DNA of 64,000 nucleotides from Bradyrhizobium sp. CCGB01 (GTDB taxonomy: Bacteria > Pseudomonadota > Alphaproteobacteria > Rhizobiales > Xanthobacteraceae), in contig NZ_JANADK010000001.1 of assembly GCF_024199795.1 (NCBI RefSeq), positions 4,898,001 through 4,962,000 on the forward strand. The letters are read 5' to 3'. Below are positions 25,145-33,766 of the stretch, one piece after another; position 1 is the first letter of the stretch, and each line of letters starts with the position of its first letter. The translations under genes were made by a program, and so were the position numbers. The notes under the pieces were generated by a model. The model did no database searches. It saw only the letters and a list, made by a program, of their open reading frames with translations, and had not been told where the DNA came from.

Positions 25145-25173
25145 ATATAGCGTGCCCCTGGCGGGTTGTCACC
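25145..25173 (-). promoter_or_regulatory. Predicted promoter of the aroG leader transcript
   Basis: Minus strand: GGTGAC (25173-25168), 17-bp spacer, CTATAT (25150-25145). This matches the rhizobial housekeeping consensus CTTGAC-N17-CTATAT with 4 of 6 in the -35 and 6 of 6 in the -10. The predicted start of transcription falls at about 25137-25138, on the leader ATG. Confidence 0.65.
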
Positions 25174-25204
25174 CCCCAATCGGCTCGTTCGGCGATGAAG
25201 AGCC

Positions 25205-25783
25205 TCAGGTGTTGCTATTGCGTGCCGCCAGCGCCATGCCGATCAAGGTGGCGCCGCCGAACAGCAGGTTGATACCGACGAGGATGCCGATCGCCCATTC
25301 CGCCGAGCTCGGCAATCCCGTGATCACCATGAAGGAGATCGCGATATCGACGAGGCCCGAGATCAGGAGCCACGTCCAGCGGCTGCTCAGCTCGCGGCGG
25401 TGCTCCAGCGCATACATGATGGTGGCGACGCCCTCGGCCAGGAAATAGGCGCCGAGCACGATGGTCAGCGTCAGCACGGCCTGCATCGGCCGGGCCAGCA
25501 GCAGCATGCCGGCAAGCACGGCGAGCGCGGCCGAGATCAGCGACCACCAGAAGCCCGGCGTGCTGCGCGCCCAATAGGTCACGATCAGCCCGCCGATGCC
25601 GCTGATCAGGAGCATCCAGCCGAGGACGATCGCGATCGCAAGGCTTGCGAGCGGCGGCAGGACGAGCGCGGCGATACCGAGCACGGCGAGCAAAATGCCT
25701 TCGAACAGAAAGGCTTTCCAATGCGCTTTTACCGTCCGGCTCATCGCGGATTGCAGCCGGGAAAAATCCTCAGGCGATGTCAT
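25205..25783 (-). CDS. HdeD-family membrane protein (DUF308)
   Basis: 192 residues with six hydrophobic segments after a short soluble N-terminus. LEGILLAVLGIAALVLPPLAS-type first helix pairs, GWMLLISGI, LLARPMQAVLTLTIVLGAYFLAEG, and a C-terminal ILVGINLLFGGATLIGMALAAR are typical of HdeD. The family is linked to acid resistance in enterobacteria; role in this organism unproved. ATG 25783 follows GGAGCCTG. It lies upstream of the aroG leader on the same strand. Confidence 0.85.
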   Translation of the reverse strand: MTSPEDFSRLQSAMSRTVKAHWKAFLFEGILLAVLGIAALVLPPLASLAIAIVLGWMLLISGIGGLIVTYWARSTPGFWWSLISAALAVLAGMLLLARPMQAVLTLTIVLGAYFLAEGVATIMYALEHRRELSSRWTWLLISGLVDIAISFMVITGLPSSAEWAIGILVGINLLFGGATLIGMALAARNSNT

Positions 25784-25967
25784 CGGCAGGCTCCAGATCG
25801 AACAGCGTGGGCTCAATCTAGTCGACGCGCACCCCGCTTGCCATCCCGCTAGCTAGGCCGTGTACTCATAAACCGTTGGCGATGTCCGCTTTGCGCCGAT
25901 ACCGACCACCTTTGTGCGGCCGCAGCCCTGCAGGAGCAGCCCAATCGGCAAGGAGACCCCTTCCGGC

Positions 25968-25981
25968 TTGACATAGATCAA
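25968..25981 (+). promoter_or_regulatory. FixK/FNR box of the pfl operon
   Basis: TTGACATAGATCAA is a full match to TTGAY-N4-RTCAA. Centred at 25974.5, a class II position (-41.5) predicts transcription start at 26016, and a TAACAT hexamer at 26005-26010 is correctly placed as the -10. The pflB start codon follows at 26073. This predicts induction at low oxygen by FixK2 or FNR. Confidence 0.8.
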
Positions 25982-26072
25982 GCGTCGCGTCGGCGCATCA
26001 TCGCTAACATGAGGAGATAACAGAGGTACCGCAGCCGGACCCAAAACCAATTCCTCGGGATGGAGATGGATC

Positions 26073-28343
26073 ATGAAGGGCAGCGCAGCGCGCAAGCATG
26101 ATGATGTCACCACGGACGCATGGCGCGGCTTCAAACTGGGCGACTGGTCAAAGACCATCAACGTCCGCGACTTCATCGTGCATAACGTAACCTCCTATAC
26201 GGGTGACGAGAAATTTCTCGCCCCTGCCTCGCAGCGAACAAAGGCCGTATGGGCAAAGCTGCAGCCTTACTTCGCCGAGGAGCGAAAGAAGGGCGTCCTG
26301 GCCGTCGACGCAGCAAATCCGTCAACCTTGCTCGCGCATCAGGCCGGCTACATTGACCGCGACAACGAAGTGATCGTCGGCCTGCAGACCGACCAGCCCT
26401 TTAAGCGGGCGATCTTCCCCTTCGGCGGACTCCGCATGGTGGAAGCCGGCCTCAAGGCGGCCGGATTCAAGGCTGACGAGAAAGTCCACGAGGCCTTCAC
26501 CAAGTATCGCAAGTCGCACAACGACGGCGTGTTCGACGCCTATACGCCCGAGATCATGAATTGCCGGCGATCCGGGATCATTACTGGCCTGCCCGATGCC
26601 TATGGACGCGGCCGCATCATCGGCGACTACCGCCGGGTTGCCCTTTACGGCACCGACCGTCTGCTGGAGGTCAAGCACCAGGAGCGGGCCCAGATCGACG
26701 ACATGTGGCCAACGGATGAAATCATCCGCATGCGCGAGGAACTCGCCGAGCAAATGCGCGCGCTGCAGGACCTGGCGTCGATGGCGAAGCTCTATGGCTG
26801 CGACATCACGCAACCCGCAACGAATGCGCAGCAGGCGTTCCAGTGGACCTACTTTGCCTATCTCGGCGCGATCAAGGAAGCCAACGGCGCGGCGATGTCG
26901 ATCGGCCGCATCTCGAGCTTCCTCGACATCTATCTCGAGCGCGACCTGAAGGAAGGCACGCTCGACGAAGCCAGCGCGCAGGAACTGTGGGACCAGCTGG
27001 TCCAGAAGCTGCGCATCGTCCGCTTCCTTCGGACGCCCGACTACGACGCGCTGTTCAGTGGCGACCCCTACTGGGCGACTGAGTGCGTCGGCGGCATGGA
27101 TCTCGACGGGCGGGCGCTGGTGACCAAGAGCAGCTACCGCATGCTCCACACCCTCTACAATCTCGGGCCGGCGCCGGAGCCGAATATCACCGTGCTGTGG
27201 TCCACCCACATGCCGGCGCCTTTCAAGCGCTTCTGCGTCAAGGTCAGCAAGGATACGTCCTCGCTGCAATACGAGAACGACGATCTGATGCGCCCGTACT
27301 GGGGCGACGACTACGCGATCGCCTGCTGCGTTTCGGCCATGCGGCTTGGCAAGCAGATGCAATTCTTCGGCGCCCGGGTGAACTTCGCCAAGGCGCTGCT
27401 CTACGCCATCAATGGCGGCCGCGACGAGGTTTCCGGCGACCAGGTTGCGCCGAAGTCCATGCCGGTCACCGGCGATTTCCTCGACTATGACGACGTCTTG
27501 GCGAAGTTCGACACCATTCTGGAGTGGCTCGCCAAGACCTACGTGCATGCCATGAACTGCATCCACTACATGCACGACAAGTATTTCTATGAGCGCCTCG
27601 AGATGGCGCTGCACGATCGCGACATCCTGCGCACCATGGCGTTCGGCATCGCCGGCCTGTCTGTTGTTGCCGACAGCCTTGCCGCCATCAAGTACGGCAA
27701 GATCCGTGTGAATCGCGATGCCACGGGACTGGTGGTCGACTACCAGAACGAGGGCAATATCTCGACGCCGCAGTTCGGCAATAACGACGACCGGGTCGAC
27801 CAGATCGCCTCCCAGCTGGTGACCTCCTTCATGGAGAAGATCCGCAAGCATCCGACCTACCGGAACGCGACGCATACGCAGAGCGTGCTCACCATCACCT
27901 CGAACGTCGTCTACGGCAAGGCAACCGGCAACACACCGGATGGCCGCCGCAAGGGTGAGCCGTTCGGACCTGGCGCTAACCCGATGCATGGTCGCGACAG
28001 CCATGGCTGGCTGGCGTCATGTCTCTCGGTGGCGAAGCTGCCCTACAAGGACTCGCTCGACGGCATCAGCTACACGGTATCGGTCGCCCCGCAGAAGGCG
28101 CACCTGTCCGAAGCCCAGGTCATCGAGGAGGCTACCAAGGCCTTCGACGTTTATTTCGGCCGCGGCGGGTTCCACATGAACCTGAACGTGATCGACAAGG
28201 AGACGCTGGAAGACGCCATCAAGAACCCGGACAAATATCCGCAGCTTACGATCCGCGTGTCTGGCTATGCCGTCAATTTCGTTCGCCTGACGCCGGAGCA
28301 ACAGAGGGATGTGATCAGCCGCACTTTCCACGGCCAAATCTGA
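26073..28343 (+). CDS. pflB: Pyruvate formate-lyase (glycyl radical enzyme)
   Basis: 756 residues. Converts pyruvate and CoA to acetyl-CoA and formate. The catalytic Cys pair is in IACCVSAM at residues 418-419, the same numbering as in E. coli, and the glycyl radical site RVSGYAVNF is at Gly731. [16 protein letters not shown] and [24 protein letters not shown] are PflB-specific, excluding diol dehydratase-type relatives. GGAG lies before the ATG. First gene of a four-gene operon; a FixK/FNR box lies 92 bp upstream. The radical enzyme is oxygen-sensitive, which fits micro-oxic control. Confidence 0.96.
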   Translation: MKGSAARKHDDVTTDAWRGFKLGDWSKTINVRDFIVHNVTSYTGDEKFLAPASQRTKAVWAKLQPYFAEERKKGVLAVDAANPSTLLAHQAGYIDRDNEVIVGLQTDQPFKRAIFPFGGLRMVEAGLKAAGFKADEKVHEAFTKYRKSHNDGVFDAYTPEIMNCRRSGIITGLPDAYGRGRIIGDYRRVALYGTDRLLEVKHQERAQIDDMWPTDEIIRMREELAEQMRALQDLASMAKLYGCDITQPATNAQQAFQWTYFAYLGAIKEANGAAMSIGRISSFLDIYLERDLKEGTLDEASAQELWDQLVQKLRIVRFLRTPDYDALFSGDPYWATECVGGMDLDGRALVTKSSYRMLHTLYNLGPAPEPNITVLWSTHMPAPFKRFCVKVSKDTSSLQYENDDLMRPYWGDDYAIACCVSAMRLGKQMQFFGARVNFAKALLYAINGGRDEVSGDQVAPKSMPVTGDFLDYDDVLAKFDTILEWLAKTYVHAMNCIHYMHDKYFYERLEMALHDRDILRTMAFGIAGLSVVADSLAAIKYGKIRVNRDATGLVVDYQNEGNISTPQFGNNDDRVDQIASQLVTSFMEKIRKHPTYRNATHTQSVLTITSNVVYGKATGNTPDGRRKGEPFGPGANPMHGRDSHGWLASCLSVAKLPYKDSLDGISYTVSVAPQKAHLSEAQVIEEATKAFDVYFGRGGFHMNLNVIDKETLEDAIKNPDKYPQLTIRVSGYAVNFVRLTPEQQRDVISRTFHGQI

Positions 28344-28356
28344 GCCGAGAAATGCA

Positions 28357-29184
28357 ATGTCGACGGTGCAGCCACTTGAATCCGGCAGCCGGCACGACCT
28401 CCGAACGGGCGCATCTCCCAATGCGCCCGACGAGGACAAGTTCAAGGACGAGGAAGGCGCGTTCGGCTACTGCCACTCATACGAATCGTCGTCCCGATAC
28501 GATGGCCCGGGCCTGCGTGTCGTTCTGTTCGTTTCAGGCTGCCTGCTCCGCTGCACCTATTGTCACAACCCGGATACGTGGCACCTCAAGGACGGAACCT
28601 ATGTTTCGGCCGAACAGGTGCTGAGGCGCCTCGGTGATTTCGCTCCCTCGCTGCGTGACCTCGGTGGGGGCCTGACGATATCGGGCGGCGAAGCGATGGT
28701 GCAGCTCGCCTTCGTCAGGCGGATCTTCGAAGGCGCCAAGGCGATGGGCCTGCACACGGCCATCGAAACCTCCGGATTCCTTGGCGATCGCGCCGACGAG
28801 CGGTTCCTCAATGCTCTCGACCTCGTGCTGCTCGACATCAAGAGTTCCGACCCGGACACCTACCGCAAGGTAACCGGGCGCGAAATCGCGCCGACGCTGC
28901 GTTTTGCCGAACGCCTGGCAACGATCGGCAAACCGACCTGGGTGCGCTTCACCCTCGTGCCCGGCTTTACGGATGACCCGGCGAATGTCGAGGGGATCGC
29001 AAAATTCGTGGCGCCCATGAAGAACGTCGAATGGGTTGAAGTGCAGCCCTTCCACCAGATGGGCGAGTTCAAGTGGAAGGCGATGGGCCTCGACTACAAG
29101 CACTTGGATACGCCGCCGCCCACGCGGGAGCTGATCAACAGGGTTATCGGCCAGTTTCGCGACGCGGGCTGCAACGCCCGCTGA
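28357..29184 (+). CDS. pflA: Pyruvate formate-lyase activating enzyme
   Basis: 275 residues, radical SAM. CxxxCxxC is in SGCLLRCTYCHNPDTW, followed by GGLTISGGEAM and LDIKSSDP. It abstracts hydrogen from the PflB glycine. Compared with E. coli PflA it has an extra N-terminal stretch of about 30 mostly polar residues before FGYCHSYES. It begins 13 bp after pflB. Confidence 0.95.
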   Translation: MSTVQPLESGSRHDLRTGASPNAPDEDKFKDEEGAFGYCHSYESSSRYDGPGLRVVLFVSGCLLRCTYCHNPDTWHLKDGTYVSAEQVLRRLGDFAPSLRDLGGGLTISGGEAMVQLAFVRRIFEGAKAMGLHTAIETSGFLGDRADERFLNALDLVLLDIKSSDPDTYRKVTGREIAPTLRFAERLATIGKPTWVRFTLVPGFTDDPANVEGIAKFVAPMKNVEWVEVQPFHQMGEFKWKAMGLDYKHLDTPPPTRELINRVIGQFRDAGCNAR

Positions 29185-29210
29185 GAGCTTTGGAATACCT
29201 GGAGGGGACA

Positions 29211-30815
29211 ATGCTGGACGTTGCTCGCGATATCATCGGCAGCCAGCCGATCCTGACGGCGTTTCTTGCCATCGGCGTCGGCTATCTGGTCGGCCAGATC
29301 AACATCTTCGGCTTTTCCCTTGGCGTGGGCGCCGTGCTCTTCGTGGGGCTCGCGATCGGCGCTTTTGCCCCGAAGGCACAGATCATCGGCCCGATCGGTC
29401 TCACCGGCTTGATCATGTTCCTGTACGGAATCGGGATTCTCTACGGCAAGCAATTCTTCGAGGGCATGGTCGGTGCGGGCCAGAAATACAACCTGCTGGC
29501 GCTGATCGCGTGCCTTGTCGGTCTAGCCGTGGCGCTCGGCCTGGGGCAGATGTTCAACATCAAGATTGGCCATACGCTTGGGCTCTACGCGGGGTCCATG
29601 ACCAGCACGGCAACCCTGCAGGCCGCGCTTGACGTCACCAAGAGCAAGGACCCGTCGATCGGCTACTCGATCGCCTATCCCTTCGGCGTGATCGGCCCGA
29701 TCCTTTGCATCTACTTCATGACCCGGATTGTGAAGCCGAAATTTCCGGCGAAAGCCCAGCGCTTTCACATGGGTGAGATTTCCGTCGGCACGAGCTTTGC
29801 CGGCCACACGCTGGGAGATTTGAACAAGAAAGTCCTTGGCGACGTACAAGTGACGATGGTCCGCAAGTCCGGCCAGAACATCGTTCCAACGGAAGGTACG
29901 ATTCTGTCTGCAGGCGACGCCGTGCTGGTAGTCGCCGACAGCCAGGAGGCACTTTCTGGCGCTGCGGCGAAACTCGGCGAGCTGGCACCCGGCCGGCTGG
30001 CCAGCGACCGCGCCGACCTCGACTACATCCGCGTCTTTGTCGGCAAGGCCGGCGTCGTGGGCATTCCGCTTGGCAGCCTGCCGATGCCCTCAGGCTTTCC
30101 GGCGCATCTGCTGCATGTGCGGCGCTACGACGCCGACCTCGTGCCTTCACCGGACCTGATGCTGGAGTTTGGCGACCGCGTAGGGGTTCTGATGCCGCCG
30201 GAACGCAAGGAGGAGATCCGCAAGCACTTTGGCGATACCGTCAAAGCGACCGCCGAGTTCAGCTATGTGTCGCTGGGGCTCGGCATGGTGATGGGCGTCC
30301 TGCTTGGCTTGATCCCGATTCCGATCCCGGGCGTCGGCATTGTCACGCTGGGTATTGGCGGCGGGCCGCTGATCGTGGCCCTCATTCTCGGCAAGCTGCG
30401 CCGCACCGGACCGATGCTCTGGACCATGCCGCTACCGGCGAACATCGTCCTTCGAAACTTCGGCCTTGCGATGTTTCTGGCGACCGTCGGTGTCAACGCT
30501 GGGCAACCATTTGTCCGCACCGTCGCCGAATCCGGTTTCACCATGCTGTTCATCGGCGCTGCTGTGCTGCTCTCCACGGTGGCGATCGTGCTGCTGGTCG
30601 GCCACTACATGATGCGCATCCCGTATGACGATCTCGTCGGCGTCGCATCGGGCGCGACCGGCAACCCCGCCATTCTGGTCTACTCGACCAAGATGGCACC
30701 AACGGAGCGGCCCGACATCGGCTACGCCATGATCTTCCCGTCGATGACGCTGGTGAAGGTGATCGCCGTGCAGATTGTCGGGCTCCTGACGTTGGGCAGC
30801 AGCGCGGGCGGGTGA
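29211..30815 (+). CDS. AAE-family (AspT/YidE-type) transporter, possibly an organic-acid exporter
   Basis: 534 residues. Two membrane halves (about 1-170 and 370-534) flank two soluble TrkA-C (RCK-C) domains (about 185-265 and 275-355). YAGSMTSTATLQAALD and GVASGATGNPAILVYSTKMAPTERPDIGYAMIFPSMTLVKV are the duplicated AAE signatures. The family includes the AspT aspartate:alanine exchanger and the SucE1 succinate exporter of Corynebacterium. Between pflA (26 bp) and the formate channel (24 bp), export of a fermentation acid such as succinate is a reasonable guess. GGAGGGG precedes the ATG. Confidence 0.85.
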   Translation: MLDVARDIIGSQPILTAFLAIGVGYLVGQINIFGFSLGVGAVLFVGLAIGAFAPKAQIIGPIGLTGLIMFLYGIGILYGKQFFEGMVGAGQKYNLLALIACLVGLAVALGLGQMFNIKIGHTLGLYAGSMTSTATLQAALDVTKSKDPSIGYSIAYPFGVIGPILCIYFMTRIVKPKFPAKAQRFHMGEISVGTSFAGHTLGDLNKKVLGDVQVTMVRKSGQNIVPTEGTILSAGDAVLVVADSQEALSGAAAKLGELAPGRLASDRADLDYIRVFVGKAGVVGIPLGSLPMPSGFPAHLLHVRRYDADLVPSPDLMLEFGDRVGVLMPPERKEEIRKHFGDTVKATAEFSYVSLGLGMVMGVLLGLIPIPIPGVGIVTLGIGGGPLIVALILGKLRRTGPMLWTMPLPANIVLRNFGLAMFLATVGVNAGQPFVRTVAESGFTMLFIGAAVLLSTVAIVLLVGHYMMRIPYDDLVGVASGATGNPAILVYSTKMAPTERPDIGYAMIFPSMTLVKVIAVQIVGLLTLGSSAGG

Positions 30816-30839
30816 CGACGGGTCCCGGGGAATATCAGG

Positions 30840-31697
30840 ATGGATGAGCCGCCGCCCGCGTCACAGACGCCGATCTTCAATCTGCAGGCCTACAGCCCTG
30901 CCGAGATAAAGGAAGCCGTCGAAAAGGTTGGCGTGAAGAAAGCCAATCTGCCCTTTCTGACCTCCTTCATGCTGGCGGTCGTGGCCGGCGGCGGCATCGG
31001 TTTTGGTGCGGTCTACTACACCATCGTTGCCAGCGACCCCACGTTTAGCTTCGCCACCGTACGGGTGGTCGGAGGGCTTGTCTTCAGCCTGGGATTGGCG
31101 CTGGTTCTGGTCGGCGGCGCCGAGTTGTTCACCGGCAACAATCTGATCGTGATGGCCTGGGCCAGCGGCAGGGTGTCCACCGTCACGATGCTGCGTAACT
31201 GGACCGTCGTCTGGTTCGGCAACCTGCTCGGCGCGCTTGGGCTCGTGCTGCTGATCTTTCTCTCACATCATCTGGACATGAATGACGGCCGCGTTGGCTT
31301 GTCCGTCCTGAACACGGCGGTCGGAAAAATTCGCCCGGACATGCTGACGCTGTTCGTCAAGGGTATCCTGTGCAATGTGCTGGTGTGCGCGGCCGTCTGG
31401 CTCGCCTACGCGGGCCGATCGGTCACCGACAAGATGGTTGCCGTCGTATTGCCGATCTCGGCATTCATTGCCGCCGGATTCGAGCATTGCGTGGCCAACA
31501 TGTACTTCCTGCCGTTGGCCTGGTTGCTGGTCCAGACCGGTCATGCGCCCGCGAACTTCGATGCATCGCTCATCACAATATCGGGCATCGTCCATAACCT
31601 CGTGCCGGTGACGCTGGGCAACATCGTGGGCGGCGGAGGCTTTGTCGGCGTCACTTACTGGGGAATCTACCGGGTAACGTTCGGCGAATCCCGGTGA
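30840..31697 (+). CDS. focA: Formate/nitrite transporter (FocA-type)
   Basis: 285 residues with six transmembrane helices and the FNT signatures ELFTGNNLIVMAWASGRV and AAGFEHCVANMYFLPLAW, the latter holding the central gating His. A TITISGIVHNLVPVTLGNIVGG-type C-terminal block is also present. As the last gene of the pfl operon it most likely moves formate made by PflB across the inner membrane. A nitrite role (NirC) is less likely in this context. Confidence 0.9.
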   Translation: MDEPPPASQTPIFNLQAYSPAEIKEAVEKVGVKKANLPFLTSFMLAVVAGGGIGFGAVYYTIVASDPTFSFATVRVVGGLVFSLGLALVLVGGAELFTGNNLIVMAWASGRVSTVTMLRNWTVVWFGNLLGALGLVLLIFLSHHLDMNDGRVGLSVLNTAVGKIRPDMLTLFVKGILCNVLVCAAVWLAYAGRSVTDKMVAVVLPISAFIAAGFEHCVANMYFLPLAWLLVQTGHAPANFDASLITISGIVHNLVPVTLGNIVGGGGFVGVTYWGIYRVTFGESR

Positions 31698-31719
31698 ATA
31701 TCAGGCTATGGCTGCGTCT

Positions 31720-32775
31720 TTATGAGTCCGCTAGCTGGCCGCCGCCGTGCGCAGACGAAAAACCTTCGCCACTGGTGCGAACGCGGTTACGGCCGAGAAT
31801 GTAGATCGCGATCGTGACGATCAGAAGCGCCAGGCCGAGCAGGATCGAGACGAAGCCGATCGGGATCAGCGCCAGCGTCAGATTGCGCTCGGGATTGATC
31901 AGCCAGTGATGGATCGAGGTCAGCACGAAGGCGAGCCCGAGAAAGCCGACGCCGCCGCCGGCGAGCAGCAGCGCCCACATCCGGCGCAGCTGGCTGAGCC
32001 GTTCCCGTGCGACCTCGGTCCGCGGCGCGTGATGGCGCGCGACCCGCCGCACCAGGCGGATGGCGAAGGCGATCGAGCTGAAGCCGATCAGCAGGCTCGC
32101 TGCGCCCAGCCACATCCGCAAGCTGGGATCGAGATCCGGCATCCGCTGGAGGGTGAGCAGCGGGAAGTCGAACGCCGAATGCAGCGCCACCGGGCCTGCG
32201 AAGATCAACAGGCGGCTGGACAGGCGAGCCCAGTCGCGGTGGTGGCGGTTCGCACCCAGCGCCGTGCCGGCGCGGGCGATCGTCAGATACGCGCCGGCGA
32301 TGATGCCGAGCGCGCCGTGGAACGGCACGGTTAGCACGCTGCGCAAGGCGGCCAGCGAGCGCCACATCTCGGCATGCTGTACGAGATAGGCGAGGTTCTC
32401 GTAGGCGGCGAAGCCGAGGCCGACGGCGGCGCCATAGACCACGGTGTCCATCGGGTTGGCGAAGGTCCGCCGCTTGGTCGAGGAGACCAGCACGATGGCG
32501 ATCACCTTGACGGCTTCCTCGGGCAGGGCGACGCCGAAGACCGAATGCATGGCGAGCGCTGCCCAGGGGTCGTCAGGGGCTGCAACCATCTTGGCGAACG
32601 GAGCGCGGGCAAGGCCCAGCAGCGAAATGCTGGCCGCGCCGAGCAGGAACGCAGTCCAGACCTGGGCCGGGGGTCCCGGGCGCTCCTCAGCGGCAATGAC
32701 GAGCCATAGCATCAGCAGCGCCGGTGCGATGGCGGCAGTTCCGATGACGGTGGGTAAGGCTTCAATCAAATACAT
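31720..32775 (-). CDS. PrsW-family intramembrane metalloprotease
   Basis: 351 residues with about eight to nine hydrophobic segments. The family residues are visible: Glu-Glu in ALPEEAVK, Glu in FAAYENLAYL, His in VPFHGALG and His in ALHSAFDF. PrsW of Bacillus cuts anti-sigma factor RsiW; the substrate here is unknown. ATG 32775 puts the first helix at the N-terminus; an in-frame ATG at 32838 is possible. It converges with focA and is probably outside the pfl unit. Confidence 0.85.
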   Translation of the reverse strand: MYLIEALPTVIGTAAIAPALLMLWLVIAAEERPGPPAQVWTAFLLGAASISLLGLARAPFAKMVAAPDDPWAALAMHSVFGVALPEEAVKVIAIVLVSSTKRRTFANPMDTVVYGAAVGLGFAAYENLAYLVQHAEMWRSLAALRSVLTVPFHGALGIIAGAYLTIARAGTALGANRHHRDWARLSSRLLIFAGPVALHSAFDFPLLTLQRMPDLDPSLRMWLGAASLLIGFSSIAFAIRLVRRVARHHAPRTEVARERLSQLRRMWALLLAGGGVGFLGLAFVLTSIHHWLINPERNLTLALIPIGFVSILLGLALLIVTIAIYILGRNRVRTSGEGFSSAHGGGQLADS

Positions 32776-33103
32776 CGGCGCCGAAAATAGGTTCCCTTGA
32801 TCCGCTAATCTACGTCCACCGATGCGACCATGTGTCATGCGCTTGCTGTCGTGTCGCTTAACAAGCGTGACAGCTTGCGTTCATCACCGCCGCCAAACGT
32901 CTAGAAGACGAGCGCAATCAATCGCATGACAGAACCACTTCGTCATCCATGGCAGCGGTCGGCGCGGCTGCCATCGGATCGCGATTTGTAAGTCAGATCA
33001 AGGCAATGCGCAGGTTTCTTCGATTCACGATGCACGTGTGGGAGCGGTGAGTCCAGAGGCGGGATCGCTCCCGGCCGGACAATGCGCGGCAGTGCGAGCC
33101 GGC

Positions 33104-33259
33104 CTAGTCACGCTTCGTTGTGCGGCCGCGGGGCGCCGATGCGATCCGGCGGGCCCGCACCTGCTCCAGCTCCCAGAAGGCGCGCACGAGGCACGTGCCA
33201 AGGAAGAAGACGATGAGCAGCAGCAGGAAGGCCTGGTCGACGGCAGGGATGTGGATCAT
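33104..33259 (-). CDS. Small single-helix membrane protein
   Basis: 51 residues, below the usual size cut-off. One hydrophobic helix (FLLLLIVFFLGTCLVRAFW) near the N-terminus is followed by a basic tail (RARRIASAPRGRTTKRD). Codon usage in the frame is good, with G or C in most third positions. The ribosome site is weak, so the call is moderate. Function unknown. Confidence 0.5.
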   Translation of the reverse strand: MIHIPAVDQAFLLLLIVFFLGTCLVRAFWELEQVRARRIASAPRGRTTKRD

Positions 33260-33391
33260 GGTGTGGATTAAGCAACGAGCATGCCATGTGTTCCCCGCGC
33301 CGCGCGCAGCCGCGCCTGCCGCGAAGCGCCGCTTGCCCCGGCTCGAATCCCGGCCCTGGCAAGGTGATCTGAGCCTGCGCTTGCGGCCCGT

Positions 33392-33631
33392 TCAATGCGT
33401 GGTGAACGGCGGCGCGTCGGGCGCGATGTCGAAGGCGCCGAGATGGTATTCCTCGCCGGCCGCTTCGGCCGGCTCGGAATGGTGCGCGAGCAGCGTGAAC
33501 GCGGCCCGCGGGTACTGTTTCCAGATATCGAGATCGCCAGCCGTAATCGTCAGCCAGCCGAACGTGTACATGTAGCGTCCGGGCTCGGTGACCCGGCCAA
33601 CCCTGTCCCAGGTGATCTTGTTGACTGCCAT
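33392..33631 (-). CDS. Small hypothetical protein
   Basis: 79 residues starting at ATG 33631, preceded by GGTGG. WDRVGRVTEPGRYMYTFGWL, WKQYPRAAFTL and GAFDIAPDAPP look like a folded, beta-rich small protein; no family recognised. The frame is open to 33703, and a start there cannot be excluded. Confidence 0.6.
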   Translation of the reverse strand: MAVNKITWDRVGRVTEPGRYMYTFGWLTITAGDLDIWKQYPRAAFTLLAHHSEPAEAAGEEYHLGAFDIAPDAPPFTTH

Positions 33632-33766
33632 ACGGTCCACCGATCGCAAGTCCGCAAATGACATCCGGCATGAGGCACGGACCGTCAAAAACTGATCCCG
33701 CATTGGGGCCGCGATAGGGCAGCGGTGCGGAGGCAGGACGACCGCAGCGCGGTCGCCGCCTGCCGG

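Noticed and set aside
26322..28004. 560-codon open frame on the minus strand opposite pflB
   Set aside because: Antisense shadow; pflB is unambiguous.
33300..33370. tRNA-like string GGCTCGAATCCCGGCC
   Set aside because: The T-stem cannot pair (CCCGG against CCCGG) and no anticodon or acceptor arm is found on either strand.
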